From the NCBI GenBank assembly GCA_028023455.1, contig JAQFVV010006353.1, forward strand, positions 2,729,135 through 2,793,134: a DNA stretch of 64,000 nucleotides, given 5' to 3'. Position numbers and translations under genes: made by a program. Source of the DNA: Epiperipatus broadwayi. Its lineage: Eukaryota > Onychophora > Udeonychophora > Euonychophora > Peripatidae. Within the stretch, counting starts at the first letter, position 1, and the number at the start of each line of letters is the position of its first letter. Positions 33,675-45,119 of this stretch are shown in pieces. Under the pieces are notes generated by a model. It was not told the origin of the DNA, did no database searches, and saw nothing but the letters and a program-made list of their open reading frames with translations.

Positions 33675-34175
33675 AATCCTCATTGTTTATAACTTACAAG
33701 CTTAAGAGATAGGGTCATGTGATCTATGACTCTTATTTTGACTATTTATAGTCTCTGCCTTAAGTCTTATGCAATGTTATATTGCTAAGACTATTAATAT
33801 ATGGTATGGCTGAAGATCTATCAGCCCCATATAGCTATTTGAGTTGGATAGCTGGGTTTGAAGACATGTAGGTGTCTGAAAATTTCAGATTTTCCACTCA
33901 ATAGATAACTTTTAGTTAAATGCTGGCTTTGGGTTGGTATTTTTAGATCTAGTGTCTGAACTTATCATGACACCTCCCTGAGAAGTGCCAAAGCACGAAA
34001 CTATGGTCAGGGGTTTGGGGAGGGATTCCTGACAGAGATATTTTAAATGCTTTCTCTGACTAAGCATTTATCACAAAGCTTGTTGAGGAATTGGCAATCC
34101 TCATTGTTTATAACTTACAAGCTTAAGAGAATAGGGTCATGTGATCTATGACTCTTATTTTGACTATTTATAGTC
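33675..34175 (+). mobile_element. Repeat unit with direct terminal repeats and a decayed hammerhead
   Basis: About 79 bases at 33675-33753 recur almost unchanged at 34096-34175 (CATTGTTTATAACTTACAAG, TCATGTGATCTATGACTCTT), a spacing of 421. The interior contains the hammerhead-like module at 33970-34014 and AAGCTTGTTGAGGAATTGGC, shared with the unit at 49205-49430. The layout is that of one unit plus the start of the next in a tandem, or an element with short LTR-like ends. Confidence 0.6.
33970..34014 (+). ncRNA. Hammerhead-like motif, decayed
   Basis: CTGAGAA at 33978-33984 (one base short of or one change from CUGANGA), helix II GTGC-CAAA-GCAC (33985-33996) perfectly paired, GAAAC at 33997-34001, and GTC at 34006-34008. 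Helix I pairs ACCTC with GGGGT across one mismatch. Loss of G8 would abolish cleavage. Confidence 0.55.
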
Positions 34176-34382
34176 AATTATAACTTTCAATTTGCACTAC
34201 AATTATGAATTACTTAGACAGTAAATCTAATAATGCTCAATGCTAGATAAGTATTAATATAAATACAGGAAAGCAGTCAACATTGAAACAATACCATATA
34301 TACATGTGTATGTATGAAGTGAATGAATTGGAATTGGGGATGGATATTGCTAAAATAAATAGCATTAGATGCCTGAAGTTTT

Positions 34383-34562
34383 AAAGCCAATTTTAAGAGA
34401 TTGTAAAGGACCTAGAAAGAGATGCCATGTAATATGGAAGGATGACATAAGAAAGTTTACAAGTATAATCAGGAAAAGAGATGCTAAGGGTTGGAGAAAT
34501 GACACTGAATTTTGAGAGACCTTCATTCTGCAGTGGATTGATACAGTTTGAAAATGAAGGTG
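34383..34562 (+). pseudogene. RTE-like LINE 3' fragment
   Basis: RDCKGPRKRCHVIWKDDIRK, then ETFILQWIDTV and a tail. More diverged than the others (several stops), so an older insertion. Confidence 0.7.
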
Positions 34563-34564
34563 AA

Positions 34565-36360
34565 ATAGTGAATGAACATATTATGAATATGTGAGCAAAT
34601 TTATTTAGCACTAGTATCGGTGAAGATTATAATATTTAACTCACAAAATGATAAAATTTTGATTCTTTTCAGACTATCTAATCACCCATCACATAAAAAA
34701 ATCAGGGTAATGACAGATGATGATGATTTGATTTTTTTATCTGTGTTTAACTTCATAGTTTTTAGATATTTATTTACTGATCAATATTGGATAACTGGTT
34801 TAAGTTCTATATGTATGATCTATCTGACAGAAATATCAAAGCCTGAAAAAATTTGAAGTTTACCTGGATCCATATTTAAACATAGATTGTAAAGCATTAT
34901 GAATGGACTTAGGAATAGAAAAAAGCTTATTAAAATTTGACACCATAATACTGAGATATTGAATGAATTACGTTATGCAGATGACTAATAATTCAACTTG
35001 TTTTGGACACAATTTTACACACATGCATATGAAAGCATAAAACTAGCATAGCTCAACATATATGCAATTAATAAAGTAAACCACTTTCCTCTGAGGCTAT
35101 GAATAAACAATATTCCGAGACAAAAAACAAAAATAGATTGTTTGTTTACTCCTTAAACTTTTCATGTTTGAAACTTATCTTGCCAATATTTATGAAAATT
35201 TGGAATGAACTCTATATAACAGCCAGATGAAAATGTGACGTTAATAATTATTAATCTTTTCACAGTGCATATTTTTTCTGAAAGCGTTTAGTGACCATTC
35301 AGGTTAATTTTGCAACATTTTAATTTATTGTCAAAGCAATTTCTGTAGATAAAGGTTGTATTCCTCTGTAAAGATTGCCTTGAAAATAGATTGTCTATAT
35401 TCCATTGGAATATTAAACTTTGGCTGTTATCATGTGAATTACATTGACAAAACTATTTAATCATTGGCAATTTATAATTTACTATATTATAATAATACAG
35501 AATATGGAGAGCAACAGGGATGATGAATGAAAATCATCATCTTTAAAAATGAATAATCATCACCAAAACAGTAGTTACTGTTTTTACTGAGCATAAAAAA
35601 TGAACAAAAAATCAGCACTGGACATAAGTAGCATATAAGTCATAAATATAACATCACTGGCAATAATCATCAAAACCAAGAGTTATTCTTTGTGACTGGA
35701 TTTAAAAGTGACATATTTAATCTAGGATAAGTATCATCAAGCCAATGCCAAACTTAGGACATAATATAAAAGCAATCATCAATATTTTATCTGCTCACAC
35801 AAATGCTTAAGTGCTAAAATAACTACAGTAATAAACCTATACAAATTCTGGGATTTGATATCAATTTTAATCATCATTATCAATGCCCTGGGCCATCTTA
35901 TACCATAAGTATAAGTAATCATCATAAAATCTAGTGACTGGATTTTAAAAATGAATTTTATGACTTCAGTAACATCTAAATTATTCTATAAAAAACTATA
36001 TAGACAAACAAATACACATACTCACCTATATATATATTGTAAATACCATTACTTCAAAGCTAGCTTTGTGATTGCAAACATTATAGAGTCTGTGATCAAG
36101 AAACATAATATATACACTTATGTAAATAACCTTTTTCTATTCCATTCATGTCTGGCTTCATATTAAAGCACAACAATAGGAGAAAATCAATCACATATAT
36201 TGATAAATCCATAGAAATGTTAGAAAAATAAAGACATGAAAAAATAAAATAACCTTGAAAATTTATTATTATTTACTAAAGTTAACTATATATAAGTAGA
36301 GGAATTTGAATTTAGGATTTTTCAGTGTATAATTCATTTTCAACAACAAAAAAAATAAAC
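34565..36360. other. AT-rich DNA, no gene seen
   Basis: About 1.8 kb. The segment 35510-35920 is dominated by scattered AATCATCA-type words but has no regular period. Open frames here have no domain signature. Confidence 0.45.
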
Positions 36361-36370
36361 AAAAGAGTAA

Positions 36371-37466
36371 ATTATAAGGGATTCAAACTCAGGCTTTCAC
36401 ACGACCATCAACTCTCCATGCCATCTTATATTGTTGATGCATCTGATCACACACATGTTGAAAAGATAAATAATCATCAATATATGTATTTCGTGCTAAA
36501 ACAGCACTCATCAGTTGGTTCAGATTATCATCTCATCTCCACATACATATATATATATATACAATCAGTGCTCAGCTTTATATTAAGGTAGCCAGTCTTC
36601 ATACTTTAATGGACAGGCTTCAAACCACTGTAACCCACAACTCTTCAGCCATCCATTTCATTGAAAATCTGATGATGAAACTTCAAAGGCCACATTAGTG
36701 TCAAGATTGTCATGTGGCAAACCTAAAATTAATAATACATATTATCATTCCTATTCATAAAATACACACATAATTGCATAAGACGCACATAATTATTATT
36801 GTCTTCTAATTTTTTTCATTAATTAACATTGAATTGAAATGAATTACACTTTTATATTTGATTGAATACAAGTATAATTTTATAGTTGGAGTGTTAGATG
36901 TAAATTATAAAGGACTTGAATACAGATTTTCAAGCTCTCCCCTCAACCATCATGTGTATTGGTTGTGTGAGATAGAGCAGATGGTTGAGGGGAGTTTGAA
37001 AGACTGTGTTCAAACCCTTTATAATTTATTATCTTATAATAATCAAAACTTTTGTAAGAAAGAACGAAAGTAACTTTAACTTAAACTTTTCTTCTTTTTT
37101 AATTTTCAAACTGAAAATGCCACCATATAATTTTAACTAAGTAAAGAAAATCTTTTTAGTGAGGGCTTTGAATGTTCCATCATCAGATTTTCAATAAAAT
37201 GGATGACTGAAGAGTTGTGGGTTGGAGTAGTTTGAAGCCTGTCTATTAAAGTATGAAGATTGACTATCTTAATATAAAGCTGAGCACTGATTGTATATAT
37301 GTGTGGAGATGATAATCTGGACCAACTGATGATTGATGATTTAGCATGAAATACGTATAATAGTGATTATTTATCTTTTCAACATGTGTGTGATCAGGTG
37401 GGTCAGCAATATGAGATGGCATGGAGAGCTGAGGGTCATGCGAAAGTCTGAGTTCGAATCCATTAT
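36371..37466. repeat. 1.1-kb inverted repeat of two SINE A copies
   Basis: SINE A at 36371-36690 (minus) and at 37161-37466 (plus) are inverted copies of about 310 bases, tRNA-like heads outward, bodies facing. The plus copy has the clearest box B, GAGTTCGAATCC, at about 37449-37460. The 470-base spacer itself holds a smaller palindrome at 36902-37028. Confidence 0.85.
36902..37028. repeat. Palindrome of two SINE A heads inside the larger inverted repeat
   Basis: Arms 36902-36951 and 36980-37028 (AAATTATAAAGGACTTGAAT; GTTCAAACCCTTTATAATTT) mirror each other around GTGTATTGGTTGTGTGAGAT. Both arms are tRNA-like heads without bodies. Confidence 0.8.
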
Positions 37467-37474
37467 ATATATTA

Positions 37475-38190
37475 CATTATATATGTAAGCCTGTAGAGTG
37501 TATTAATTAACAGAATTAGTAAAATAAATTATTTAATAGTTTCAATTATTTATTTCCCTTTAAAGTAACATTTAAAAATATAGGTATGTGTTTTTTTATT
37601 CTTTTATATATGTGTTAAATTTATTAAATAACATTAGTATTATTAAAATATTTTGCAACATACGACAAAAAACCTGAACAGTATAAAATTATTCAAAGTT
37701 TGATCTTCGTAAATAAGCATTAAAATTGCATCTTCTAATATAGAATAACAAAACGTTTCTCTTCTATTACACTTTTACAAGCTAATTTTTTTTATATCAG
37801 TTTTAACTCAATCTGAAGATTGAATCAAAACAGAAGAAAAATTGCTTGATACGTTACCAATAGAGTAATCTAGAAATCTTCGTGCGCGGAGTACACATTA
37901 CAATAAAGTTTTACCAACAAGTATAATTCATCTCAAAAAGCTATGAAATTGTTCTTTTATTCTAATTTATTTTATGCTGTGCTTTTTTCTCTCTGATTCT
38001 ATTTGCAAGACTTGAATATATATATTAATGTAAACTGATTTTTAAATAAATATTTAAGTTTATACAGCAGGGATATTTCGCTCATTTTAAAAACTCTATA
38101 TTAAATAAACACATGGCATATATATATAATGATAAATAATATTTTAATATTGAATTAATACACCATGTGAAATTTACCTAGTCTGTTTTA
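37475..38190. other. AT-rich DNA, no gene seen
   Basis: Nothing recognised. Confidence 0.45.
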
Positions 38191-38195
38191 AATAA

Positions 38196-38710
38196 TAATT
38201 GAACTGTTTTCTAGCCGCCATGTTGACTAACTTTCTACAGCGAGAAAATGGACGTGATTATTTATTATAGAGTTTTAGAGATAAGAGAGATATCTCTGCT
38301 GTATCTACTTAATATCAGTTATTTAAAAATCAGTTTGTATTAAAATATATAAACTGGTTTAAATTTGCTCTTAGGCTGTTATGTTCTAGATAACTGTAAA
38401 TAAAAAGATGTAAAATATGAGAGAAAGTAGTCCATTTTCTTGCTGCAAAAAGTTGTTCAACCTGCCCGCTAGAGGGCAGTTCAATTATTATTTATTATAG
38501 ATTTTTAGAAATATGTGAAATCCCTCTGCTCCATAAATTTACTATGAGATATTTAAAAATCGACTTCCATTAAAATATGTAGGCTGGTTTAAGTTTGTAC
38601 TCTGTCTGTTATTGTTATAGATAGTATAAAACAGTTACAGAAAGTGGTTGACCATTTCCTTGTTGTAAAAAGTTATGAAACAATGCAGCTAGAGGGCAGT
38701 TCAATTATTA
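38196..38710 (+). repeat. Repeat C: foldback unit followed by a second partial copy
   Basis: Left arm at 38203-38252 (GAACTGTTTTCTAGCCGCCA...GAGAAAATGGAC) is the inverse of 38431-38485 (GTCCATTTTCTTGCTGCAAA...GCTAGAGGGCAGTTC). The body and right arm are then repeated once (to 38710), period about 222. A single copy lies at 19.3 kb. No ORF. The ends carry words that resemble vertebrate YY1 and CTCF sites, by sequence only. Confidence 0.7.
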
Positions 38711-38719
38711 TTTAAAACA

Positions 38720-39145
38720 GACTTGGCAAATTTCATGATATTATGAGAATTTAGTGCTATTAACATTGAACCTCAAACTAATAATGTTTTATTTAAAAAT
38801 ATAATGGAATAGCTTTTTTATTGCTTGAGAGTTCATAAAAAGTTCGATTTTCGAGTGGCAGCTCGAGAAATGATCTGAGCTTGGGAATTGATCTGATAAT
38901 CTCTGAATCTCTACCATTGCACTAAACTTCACAGGTTTTATTATCAATAGATGCATAATAGAAAAATAGATCTAAATTTATTATATCAATGACACTAACC
39001 CTACAAAGTTTGCCACTAAAGAAATTGTAATTTTATATAATAAATGCTTTTAAAATACAAAGCAAGCAAATTATTTTTTGCTTTATTATATTTTTGCTGC
39101 CTAGTTTAAAGTTTAGTAATCAATAAATGCCAAATGGTAGTGCTT
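38720..39145. other. AT-rich DNA, no gene seen
   Basis: A weak tRNA-like stretch on the minus strand at about 38895-38945 was not convincing. Nothing else. Confidence 0.4.
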
Positions 39146-39210
39146 ACTATATTCTTATCCAGTGCAGTCAGTATCTAAGGTCTAGATGCACCACTTGCAC
39201 ATCAAGAAGC

Positions 39211-39250
39211 TCCTTACTGCTGAAGCCATAAGCTAAAAACTAGTCTGGAA
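39211..39250 (+). ncRNA. Hammerhead-like motif, decayed (unit 1)
   Basis: CTGCTGA at 39217-39223 (A6 changed to C), helix II AGCC-ATA-AGCT, AAAAC in place of GAAAC, then TAGTC and TGG. Two essential bases are lost, so inactive. Confidence 0.5.
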
Positions 39251-39670
39251 GTACTGCATAGAACAACACTGAATTGACATTTAGTAAAAACTACCATCTG
39301 GCATCCAAATGACTACAAAAATTTACACTACGTGGAAGTAATGTGAGAGGAAAACAAATTGCTGCTGAACAACAGGATGCAAGTAGGTGTCATGTGATAT
39401 CTCATTGGTTTTATAATCATCAGTGGGCAAGGAATAAAGGTGATTATAATTATTAAAAAAGTAAAATATATAGATACTGATTTGGTTTCAGATTTCTACA
39501 GTGATACAAGCAAATTGGTTTGGATATAAAACATTAACAGGGTTTTTCAATTTGGGCTAGTAGCTGATAGTAAAACAAAGAAGTAAAAGATAACTGCTAG
39601 AGGAAGGATTTATTAGACCCCACCCAATAAGGTGCACTGCTTCCAGTGCACTGCTTCCATACCCCAAAGC

Positions 39671-39710
39671 TTCTTAATGATGAAGCCCATAAGCAGAAAA
39701 CTAATGTGGT
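39671..39710 (+). ncRNA. Hammerhead-like motif, decayed (unit 2)
   Basis: ATGATGA at 39677-39683 (C3 changed to A), an AGCCCATAAGCA helix II region, GAAAAC, then TAATG where TAGTC is expected. Inactive. Confidence 0.45.
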
Positions 39711-39834
39711 AATGTTGGATAGAGCGGGATATGATAGGGATTTATTAAGCACTACCATCTGGCATCTAATTAGTTACTAAAGGTTTTACACTAGGTGACA
39801 AAATACATTATCTTGTGTCATTAATATAGTGGTG

Positions 39835-39955
39835 GACTAGTGAAATCTGAAGTCCAAAGTCTATGGACTGGTGGTTCCAGATCCATTTCAAACTTCATAT
39901 GAACTAAGACAGTAAAGCCAACTACTTAAGGCTGTAATAGGTTTATCAATGTAAA
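39835..39955 (+). repeat. Diverged member of the 28-kb tRNA-like repeat family
   Basis: GACTGGTGGTTCCAGATCC, CATTTCAAACTTC, ATATGAACTAAGACAGTAAAGCC resemble the box-B-to-tail part of the 28-kb units. Confidence 0.4.
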
Positions 39956-39960
39956 TAGTA

Positions 39961-40280
39961 ACAATCAACTCTTAAGCTATCAACAATGTCAACCTGTAGT
40001 CAAGGTCACCTTGTCTTAGTAAATATATATTTTATATGGAATTTGAAATTTATAAAAGGAGTATTCATTAATCTGTTTTCAGAACAGGTTATATTTGCCT
40101 GATTAATGAGGTTTGTTTAATCTTCTTTCCATTTTTAATCTCACTCTACTTGGTCATGTTGCAATCCTTAGTGTCTATATAAACATATCAGACCATATAT
40201 AGAGGTGATATCACCTTCCTTGTTAAAGGAGGTTGCCTTGGCTACAGGTTGAGATTATTGCTAGCTTAAGAGTTGATTGT
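39961..40280. mobile_element. Repeat D, complete foldback form
   Basis: Arms 39961-40010 (CAATCAACTCTTAAGCTATC, AACCTGTAGTCAAGG) and 40228-40280 (CCTTGGCTACAGGTTGAGAT, GCTTAAGAGTTGATTG) are inverted copies. The inside matches 18225-18460. No ORF. Confidence 0.7.
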
Positions 40281-40289
40281 AATTTATAT

Positions 40290-41750
40290 GAACTTCCAAT
40301 CAATAACCCATTCAATTTTCTTTCTAAAAATACATTGTTTGCAAATCTTTTATATGAAAGCGAAATAGGTTTTTGTCACTGCAGAACACATTTTCTCAGT
40401 ATTTCCAAAAAAACAGTAAAGGAAAAAAAAACCAGGCTAAATGAACTGAGAATTTTTTTTATTTTCATTCTATCTAAATGTATCTAAATATTCATTAAGT
40501 ATCAGATAATGAGATAATCAGCCTATTTAGCTATAAACTGGATATGTGGATGAAAACCTGCAAGCCTATTTCGAATTTGGGGGGAAATGACCCAAATTTT
40601 AACTTGTCTGTATTCAAACCTTAAGGCATAGCATGGGAAGCATATATAGTATTCACTATACTATAAGGATCATACTTGAGTGTATATATATATATGTAAA
40701 TGCTTACATAGAAAAATATTATATGCTTAGAAGAAAATCAAGTCATTTGAGCATTTTTACTGTCTTTGTTTATTACAGCACAACTTAACTTAAACTAATG
40801 GAACTGTCCAGATTCAATCTTATCTTGTTAGGAATCAGCATTCATCATTTTACACCAATGGACATATGTAAAGATAAAATGTAGTCATGGCAGAAATACG
40901 ACAGGTGATGATGCTCAACAAATCTAATTGCTCTATTCCTGGCTATAAATTGGCAGTTTATTTGAAGGTTAAAAAGAGACAAGAACCGGAAGCAAATGCT
41001 TTGGTCACAATGTTGTTAAGCAATGAGGCAAGTTCAAGATGAAACTGGAAACTGTTAGAATATACACAAAAAAGCAGTTGCAATACAGCTGGATGTATCA
41101 CTGTATCTAGAGAAAAGGCAGCTGTCACTGTTTAGCTGGAACCATTATGTGAACCTAGAAGAACACCTGGAGTCTCTTCTTTCAATAGTTCCAAGACAAC
41201 TAGATGCTATACCTAATCAACATATCATGCAAACAGTATATAAAACGTTATTGTAGCTATATTATATATTTTGTTTCAGCATTAATAAATTTTTAATTGC
41301 ATCTATATAAATCTGTACTTATTACTATTGGATATAAACACAGTATATTATATCTCATATATATCACAATCGGTTTAGAAAACATATTTGTGAGAAAGTT
41401 TATTTAGTCGCAGGTTAAAATATTAATAGCAAAAGTTATTTTAATGAAACAAAGAAATAATGAAATTTTCATAATCTTTCAAAACTATACAAATTAAATT
41501 TAAAGATTGTTCAAAACAATATATCATATATTTGTATATACTCGAGGCAAAAACATTTGAAAAATAAATATTAAAAAAGTTTTTTAACTTAAATGTTTAC
41601 GTATTTACATAAATATTTATAATAATCTAATCTTTAATATACTTTCTTATAATATGACAAAAATTGGAAACACAAACAGATATCAAAGCATAAAAGGAAG
41701 GTAAAAAATGTGAATCATAAGAAAAAGTAAAATGAATAAGATTCTATAGT
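40290..41750. other. No recognised gene; one 51-codon open frame
   Basis: An open frame 40887-41042 (MAEIRQVMMLNKSN...) lies in a less AT-rich block (40850-41220) but is short, unmatched to any family I know and may be chance. The rest is AT-rich. Confidence 0.35.
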
Positions 41751-41756
41751 CATTTG

Positions 41757-42285
41757 CCTGAAAGTATGCGATGATGGTATATTAAATGTGATAATACGTT
41801 GAACTATTTTCATCATATTTCATTAAATGTTGAATGTACAAAAAATGTTAAACTTTATTTAAAACTTTTCATATCCAAACAGCTTGTTAGTAATAACACA
41901 CAAATAGACGACACATGTAGATAATTTCACAATGTTTCAAGCAGTATTTATTCTCCACTCTTCTTTGACCTGAGTGGTGACAATATTAGCATAAGAATTG
42001 GATTTACACCTTTAGATTCTTGAATTAGTTAATTAGAGAATTGCCATAAAGTTTCATAATCAAGAGTCTAAAGGTGTAAGTTCGACTCCTATGCTAATCC
42101 AGCAACATCTGAAAGATAATGGAGAATAATTGTTCCCAAAACATTGTGTAAACTAAACATGTTGCCCATTTGTGTGTTATTACTAACAAATTGTTTGAAT
42201 TTATAAAAGTTTAAAAAAAGTTTAAAGTTCTTTAGACATTTAACATTTAATGAAAGATGATGGAAATATTCCAACATATTACCGT
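41757..42285. mobile_element. Head-to-head palindromic dimer of SINE G
   Basis: Almost symmetrical about 42040: CACACAAATAGACG...CACCTTTAGATTCTTGAATT on the left, AAGAGTCTAAAGGTGTAAGTTCGACTCC (box B) ...GTGTGTTATTACTAAC on the right, and TTCATCATATTTCATTAAATG / CATTTAATGAAAGATGATGG at the outer ends. Arms about 240 bases. Confidence 0.8.
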
Positions 42286-42289
42286 AGAT

Positions 42290-43435
42290 TTTTTAGTAAT
42301 TTCTTATATACTGCAAAACTGATAATAATGTTATCATATATTGGAAATGAGGAATACAAAAAAGAATGATTGAAATTATAAAGAATATAAATATGTATAT
42401 ACTAAATGTTAATAGTAAAAATAATATAACCCACGTTAAAGTTTCACTTCTTAATATTCATCTCAAACCAAGATCCTTTTTCTGGGTGTTCAAAGAAAAA
42501 TCTATCATCAAAAAATTATGACATAAAAATAAAATTCTTTCCAAAAAAAAATTATTTTTCCAGATCTAAGTTCCTATATGAAGTTAGAATCTCATCAAAA
42601 AATTCAGGATAAACAATGGCCATATACTCATCGGTTTCATAAAAGTAATTTAGAAGACACTGATCTATCTATATATGGATAAAATCAAAAACTATATAGT
42701 TAATGACTGTCAAATCTATAGCTAGGGTAAAAGAATTGAAGGACTTCTTGAAGTCATTAAAGAATTTATCTTCTTGTTGGATTCTTTATGATATTTTGTA
42801 AATAAATGTCAATAAATGTCATTTTAAAAATATCCATTTTGTAAATAAATAATTAATCTAACACTAAAATACTTGGAATATGATATTTATTTATTTTTTG
42901 TATTTGTTTTCAATTTTTTTTTGGTTCTCTATTTATTTTCTTTTGGAAAGCTATAGACTTATTTTTAATGCGTGTCTAAATCTTTTATTAATACTTAAAC
43001 AATTAATGCCCAACATGGGCTTTATATTGTCCTGAAATTTATAATACATTAATAAAATTGAAAATTATATTGATAAACTGCTAAAAATTGGATGGTTAAA
43101 TAGCAAAAGTACAGAGAATTAATAGATAATTATAAATTAAGAGGTGATATAAAAACAAAAAAAAAGAAATCACATATAAAATTAATTGTGACCATTGCAA
43201 TATGATTTACTATGGCAATATAGGGAAAAGTTAGAGGTAAGAGCCAAATACCACTACAATACATTTAATAGGTGAGTTGATAAATCTGCTTTATATATTC
43301 ACTGTTTTAACATATAATCATAAAATAGATTAACAAAAATATTAAACCTTTTAATTAAAGATTCAAAAAGAGACAAATATATAAAATGTATTAAGCATAA
43401 CTTAAACAATTTATGAATATTTATAAAACTTTAAT
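42290..43435. other. AT-rich DNA, no gene seen
   Basis: Nothing recognised. Confidence 0.45.
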
Positions 43436-43439
43436 AAAT

Positions 43440-44480
43440 TTAGTTAAATGATCAATTAAAAATGAATGAAAAATTATATAAGATATTATTTAAGCTATAT
43501 AGTAAAACAATAAATATATATATATGTGCTTTGCACACAGATAATGAAGCTATTTAAAATTAAATGTTGCTGCCAAGGACACTTTTGGGATATTTCATAG
43601 TCCCATATTCATGGCTACTGGAATTTATTTGAGAACTATAATGGTATTAATGCAAATTTATGCAAATTTGTGTGAAGATGCTACATAGACCATTTTCAAG
43701 ATAGAGAAAAGCAGGTCTCTCTTTTATTAATTGCAGCAAGGTCACCCATTACGTAGTAAGCCTCCCTGACTTTGTGTTTAATGTCATTTCTTTCAGAGCA
43801 AATAACACTGGCCATGGTGGGTAGGAAGGCATGGCCAGTAGCTTTCTCATGCTCAACAAAAATTGAATTGCCTTCAAGTTGGTCCTGTTGTAGAGGCATC
43901 TATGTTGAGCTACTCTGGTTGCAATGTTGATTTTAGTTTCTCCATAATATGTTGCCATACACTTTCTTTGGGGCAGGTGATTTTGTAAACAATTTGAGGT
44001 GTGAGTTCGGGATCAATCCTGTCTTTGGTGTTATTGATGAGTCTATTGGTGTTAGGAGGTGAATAGAAAGAGACTGCAAAGTCACATGATAATTTGTTAA
44101 TAAGGCTTTTGGCTGTTGACTGGATATATGGAATTAGGATTCTCGGTTTGTTTAATTAAGGATTGAGTGTTATAAAGTTATATAAGATATGTATTATTTA
44201 TTCTGTGTATTGTTATATTATAGAGTCAATTATTTGAACTTATATTCCATCCTTATATCACTATTTTATCTGTTTTATTGAGGTTTAATTTTATTATTCA
44301 TGTTATTTTACTTCCATTATAGAAAACTAAATGGTATTCTGTGTGAATTAATTGGTTAACATTAAAATAGATACTTAACATTTGAAAAGAACACAAAACC
44401 ATAAGCTAAAAAGGCTTTTCATGTATAATTATTATTAATTTATATTTATATAGCTGTTATATATGATTTTTTAATTATTT
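43440..44480 (+). repeat. Dispersed repeat E, split by a PLE insertion
   Basis: 43440-43486 and 44178-44480 together match 9035-9365. The 13 bases TTATATAAGATAT at 43474-43486 are repeated at 44178-44190, the target-site duplication of the inserted PLE. Confidence 0.75.
43487..44177 (-). pseudogene. Penelope-like element 3' end with GIY-YIG endonuclease
   Basis: On the minus strand from about 44160: ILIPYIQSTAKSLINKL, then SPPNTNRLINNTKDRIDPEL, IVYKITCP (start of the endonuclease), YYGETKINIATRVAQHRCLY (the YIG motif and helix), VEHEKATGHAF and ICSERNDIKHKVREAYYV with the catalytic Glu of REAYY. At least two frameshifts break it. The 3' part (43487-43695) is non-coding. The 5' edge is a truncation, and a 13-bp target-site duplication encloses the piece, so it is a 5'-truncated insertion as usual for PLEs. 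Endonuclease makes the target nick for retrotransposition. Confidence 0.88.
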
Positions 44481-44484
44481 ATTA

Positions 44485-45115
44485 TAGTAAAAAGTAAATA
44501 ATTAAATGCTTTTAACAAGTGTTCAGCATAACAATGGAAAATCTAGAGTTCATAAGTAATAGATCACACTTCAGCTCTCTTACGCAAAACAATAAACCAT
44601 TTGATTTTATAAAATTAATGATTAATTATCTATTGAACATAGATCTTGGTGAACTTCATACTGTGAATTGATTATTTGATATAAATAAAATTTTATCCTA
44701 TATATAAAAGGAAACAATAATCAATTATTTATTAGATATCTATTTGTAGCTATTAAATATTTTATATTTACATGACTTAAAAATATTGTAAGGTTTTATA
44801 TATATGATTTAGTTTTTAACTGCCTACTATTTAAATTATATAGTACTTAATTAATTTGAATATGTTAATCACCAGCTCTATCATTTGCATTAATGATGTC
44901 ATTCCTGCGACATCTAGGGATATTCTGATTTAGAGCAAAATACATATCAGGATTGAATTTTTTATTGAGTATTGTGGAACCATTAATCTGAAGTGTAAAT
45001 TAAAGATTTAATTTTATTTAACATACATTGAATTTAATTTATTTATTAAATATTTATATCTCTAACCAATATATGCAATAAATAAATAAATTAATCACAG
45101 TAACTTTTAAATATT
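44485..45115. other. AT-rich DNA, no gene seen
   Basis: Nothing recognised. Confidence 0.45.
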
Positions 45116-45119
45116 AAAT

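Larger units (their letters stand above)
39150..39830 (+). mobile_element. Two tandem hammerhead-family units
   Basis: Two copies in the same orientation of the unit seen at 7 kb, spaced about 460 bases. Shared landmarks: AAGCTCCTTACTGCTGAAGCC and AAGCTTCTTAATGATGAAGCC (core), CTGGCATCCAAATGACTACA and CTGGCATCTAATTAGTTACT, and AAAATATATAGATACTGA shared with 7105. Core bases are mutated in both. A tandem of hammerhead units is the known layout of animal retrozymes. Confidence 0.6.

Noticed and set aside
35510-35920. AATCATCA-rich stretch as a tandem repeat
   Set aside because: The words recur but without any constant spacing.
38895-38945. tRNA-like stretch on the minus strand
   Set aside because: Box A resembles a glycine tRNA and box B is weak; no cloverleaf and no second copy.
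40887-41042. 51-codon open frame MAEIRQVMM...
   Set aside because: Short, no known motif, no splice or promoter context; chance is likely.
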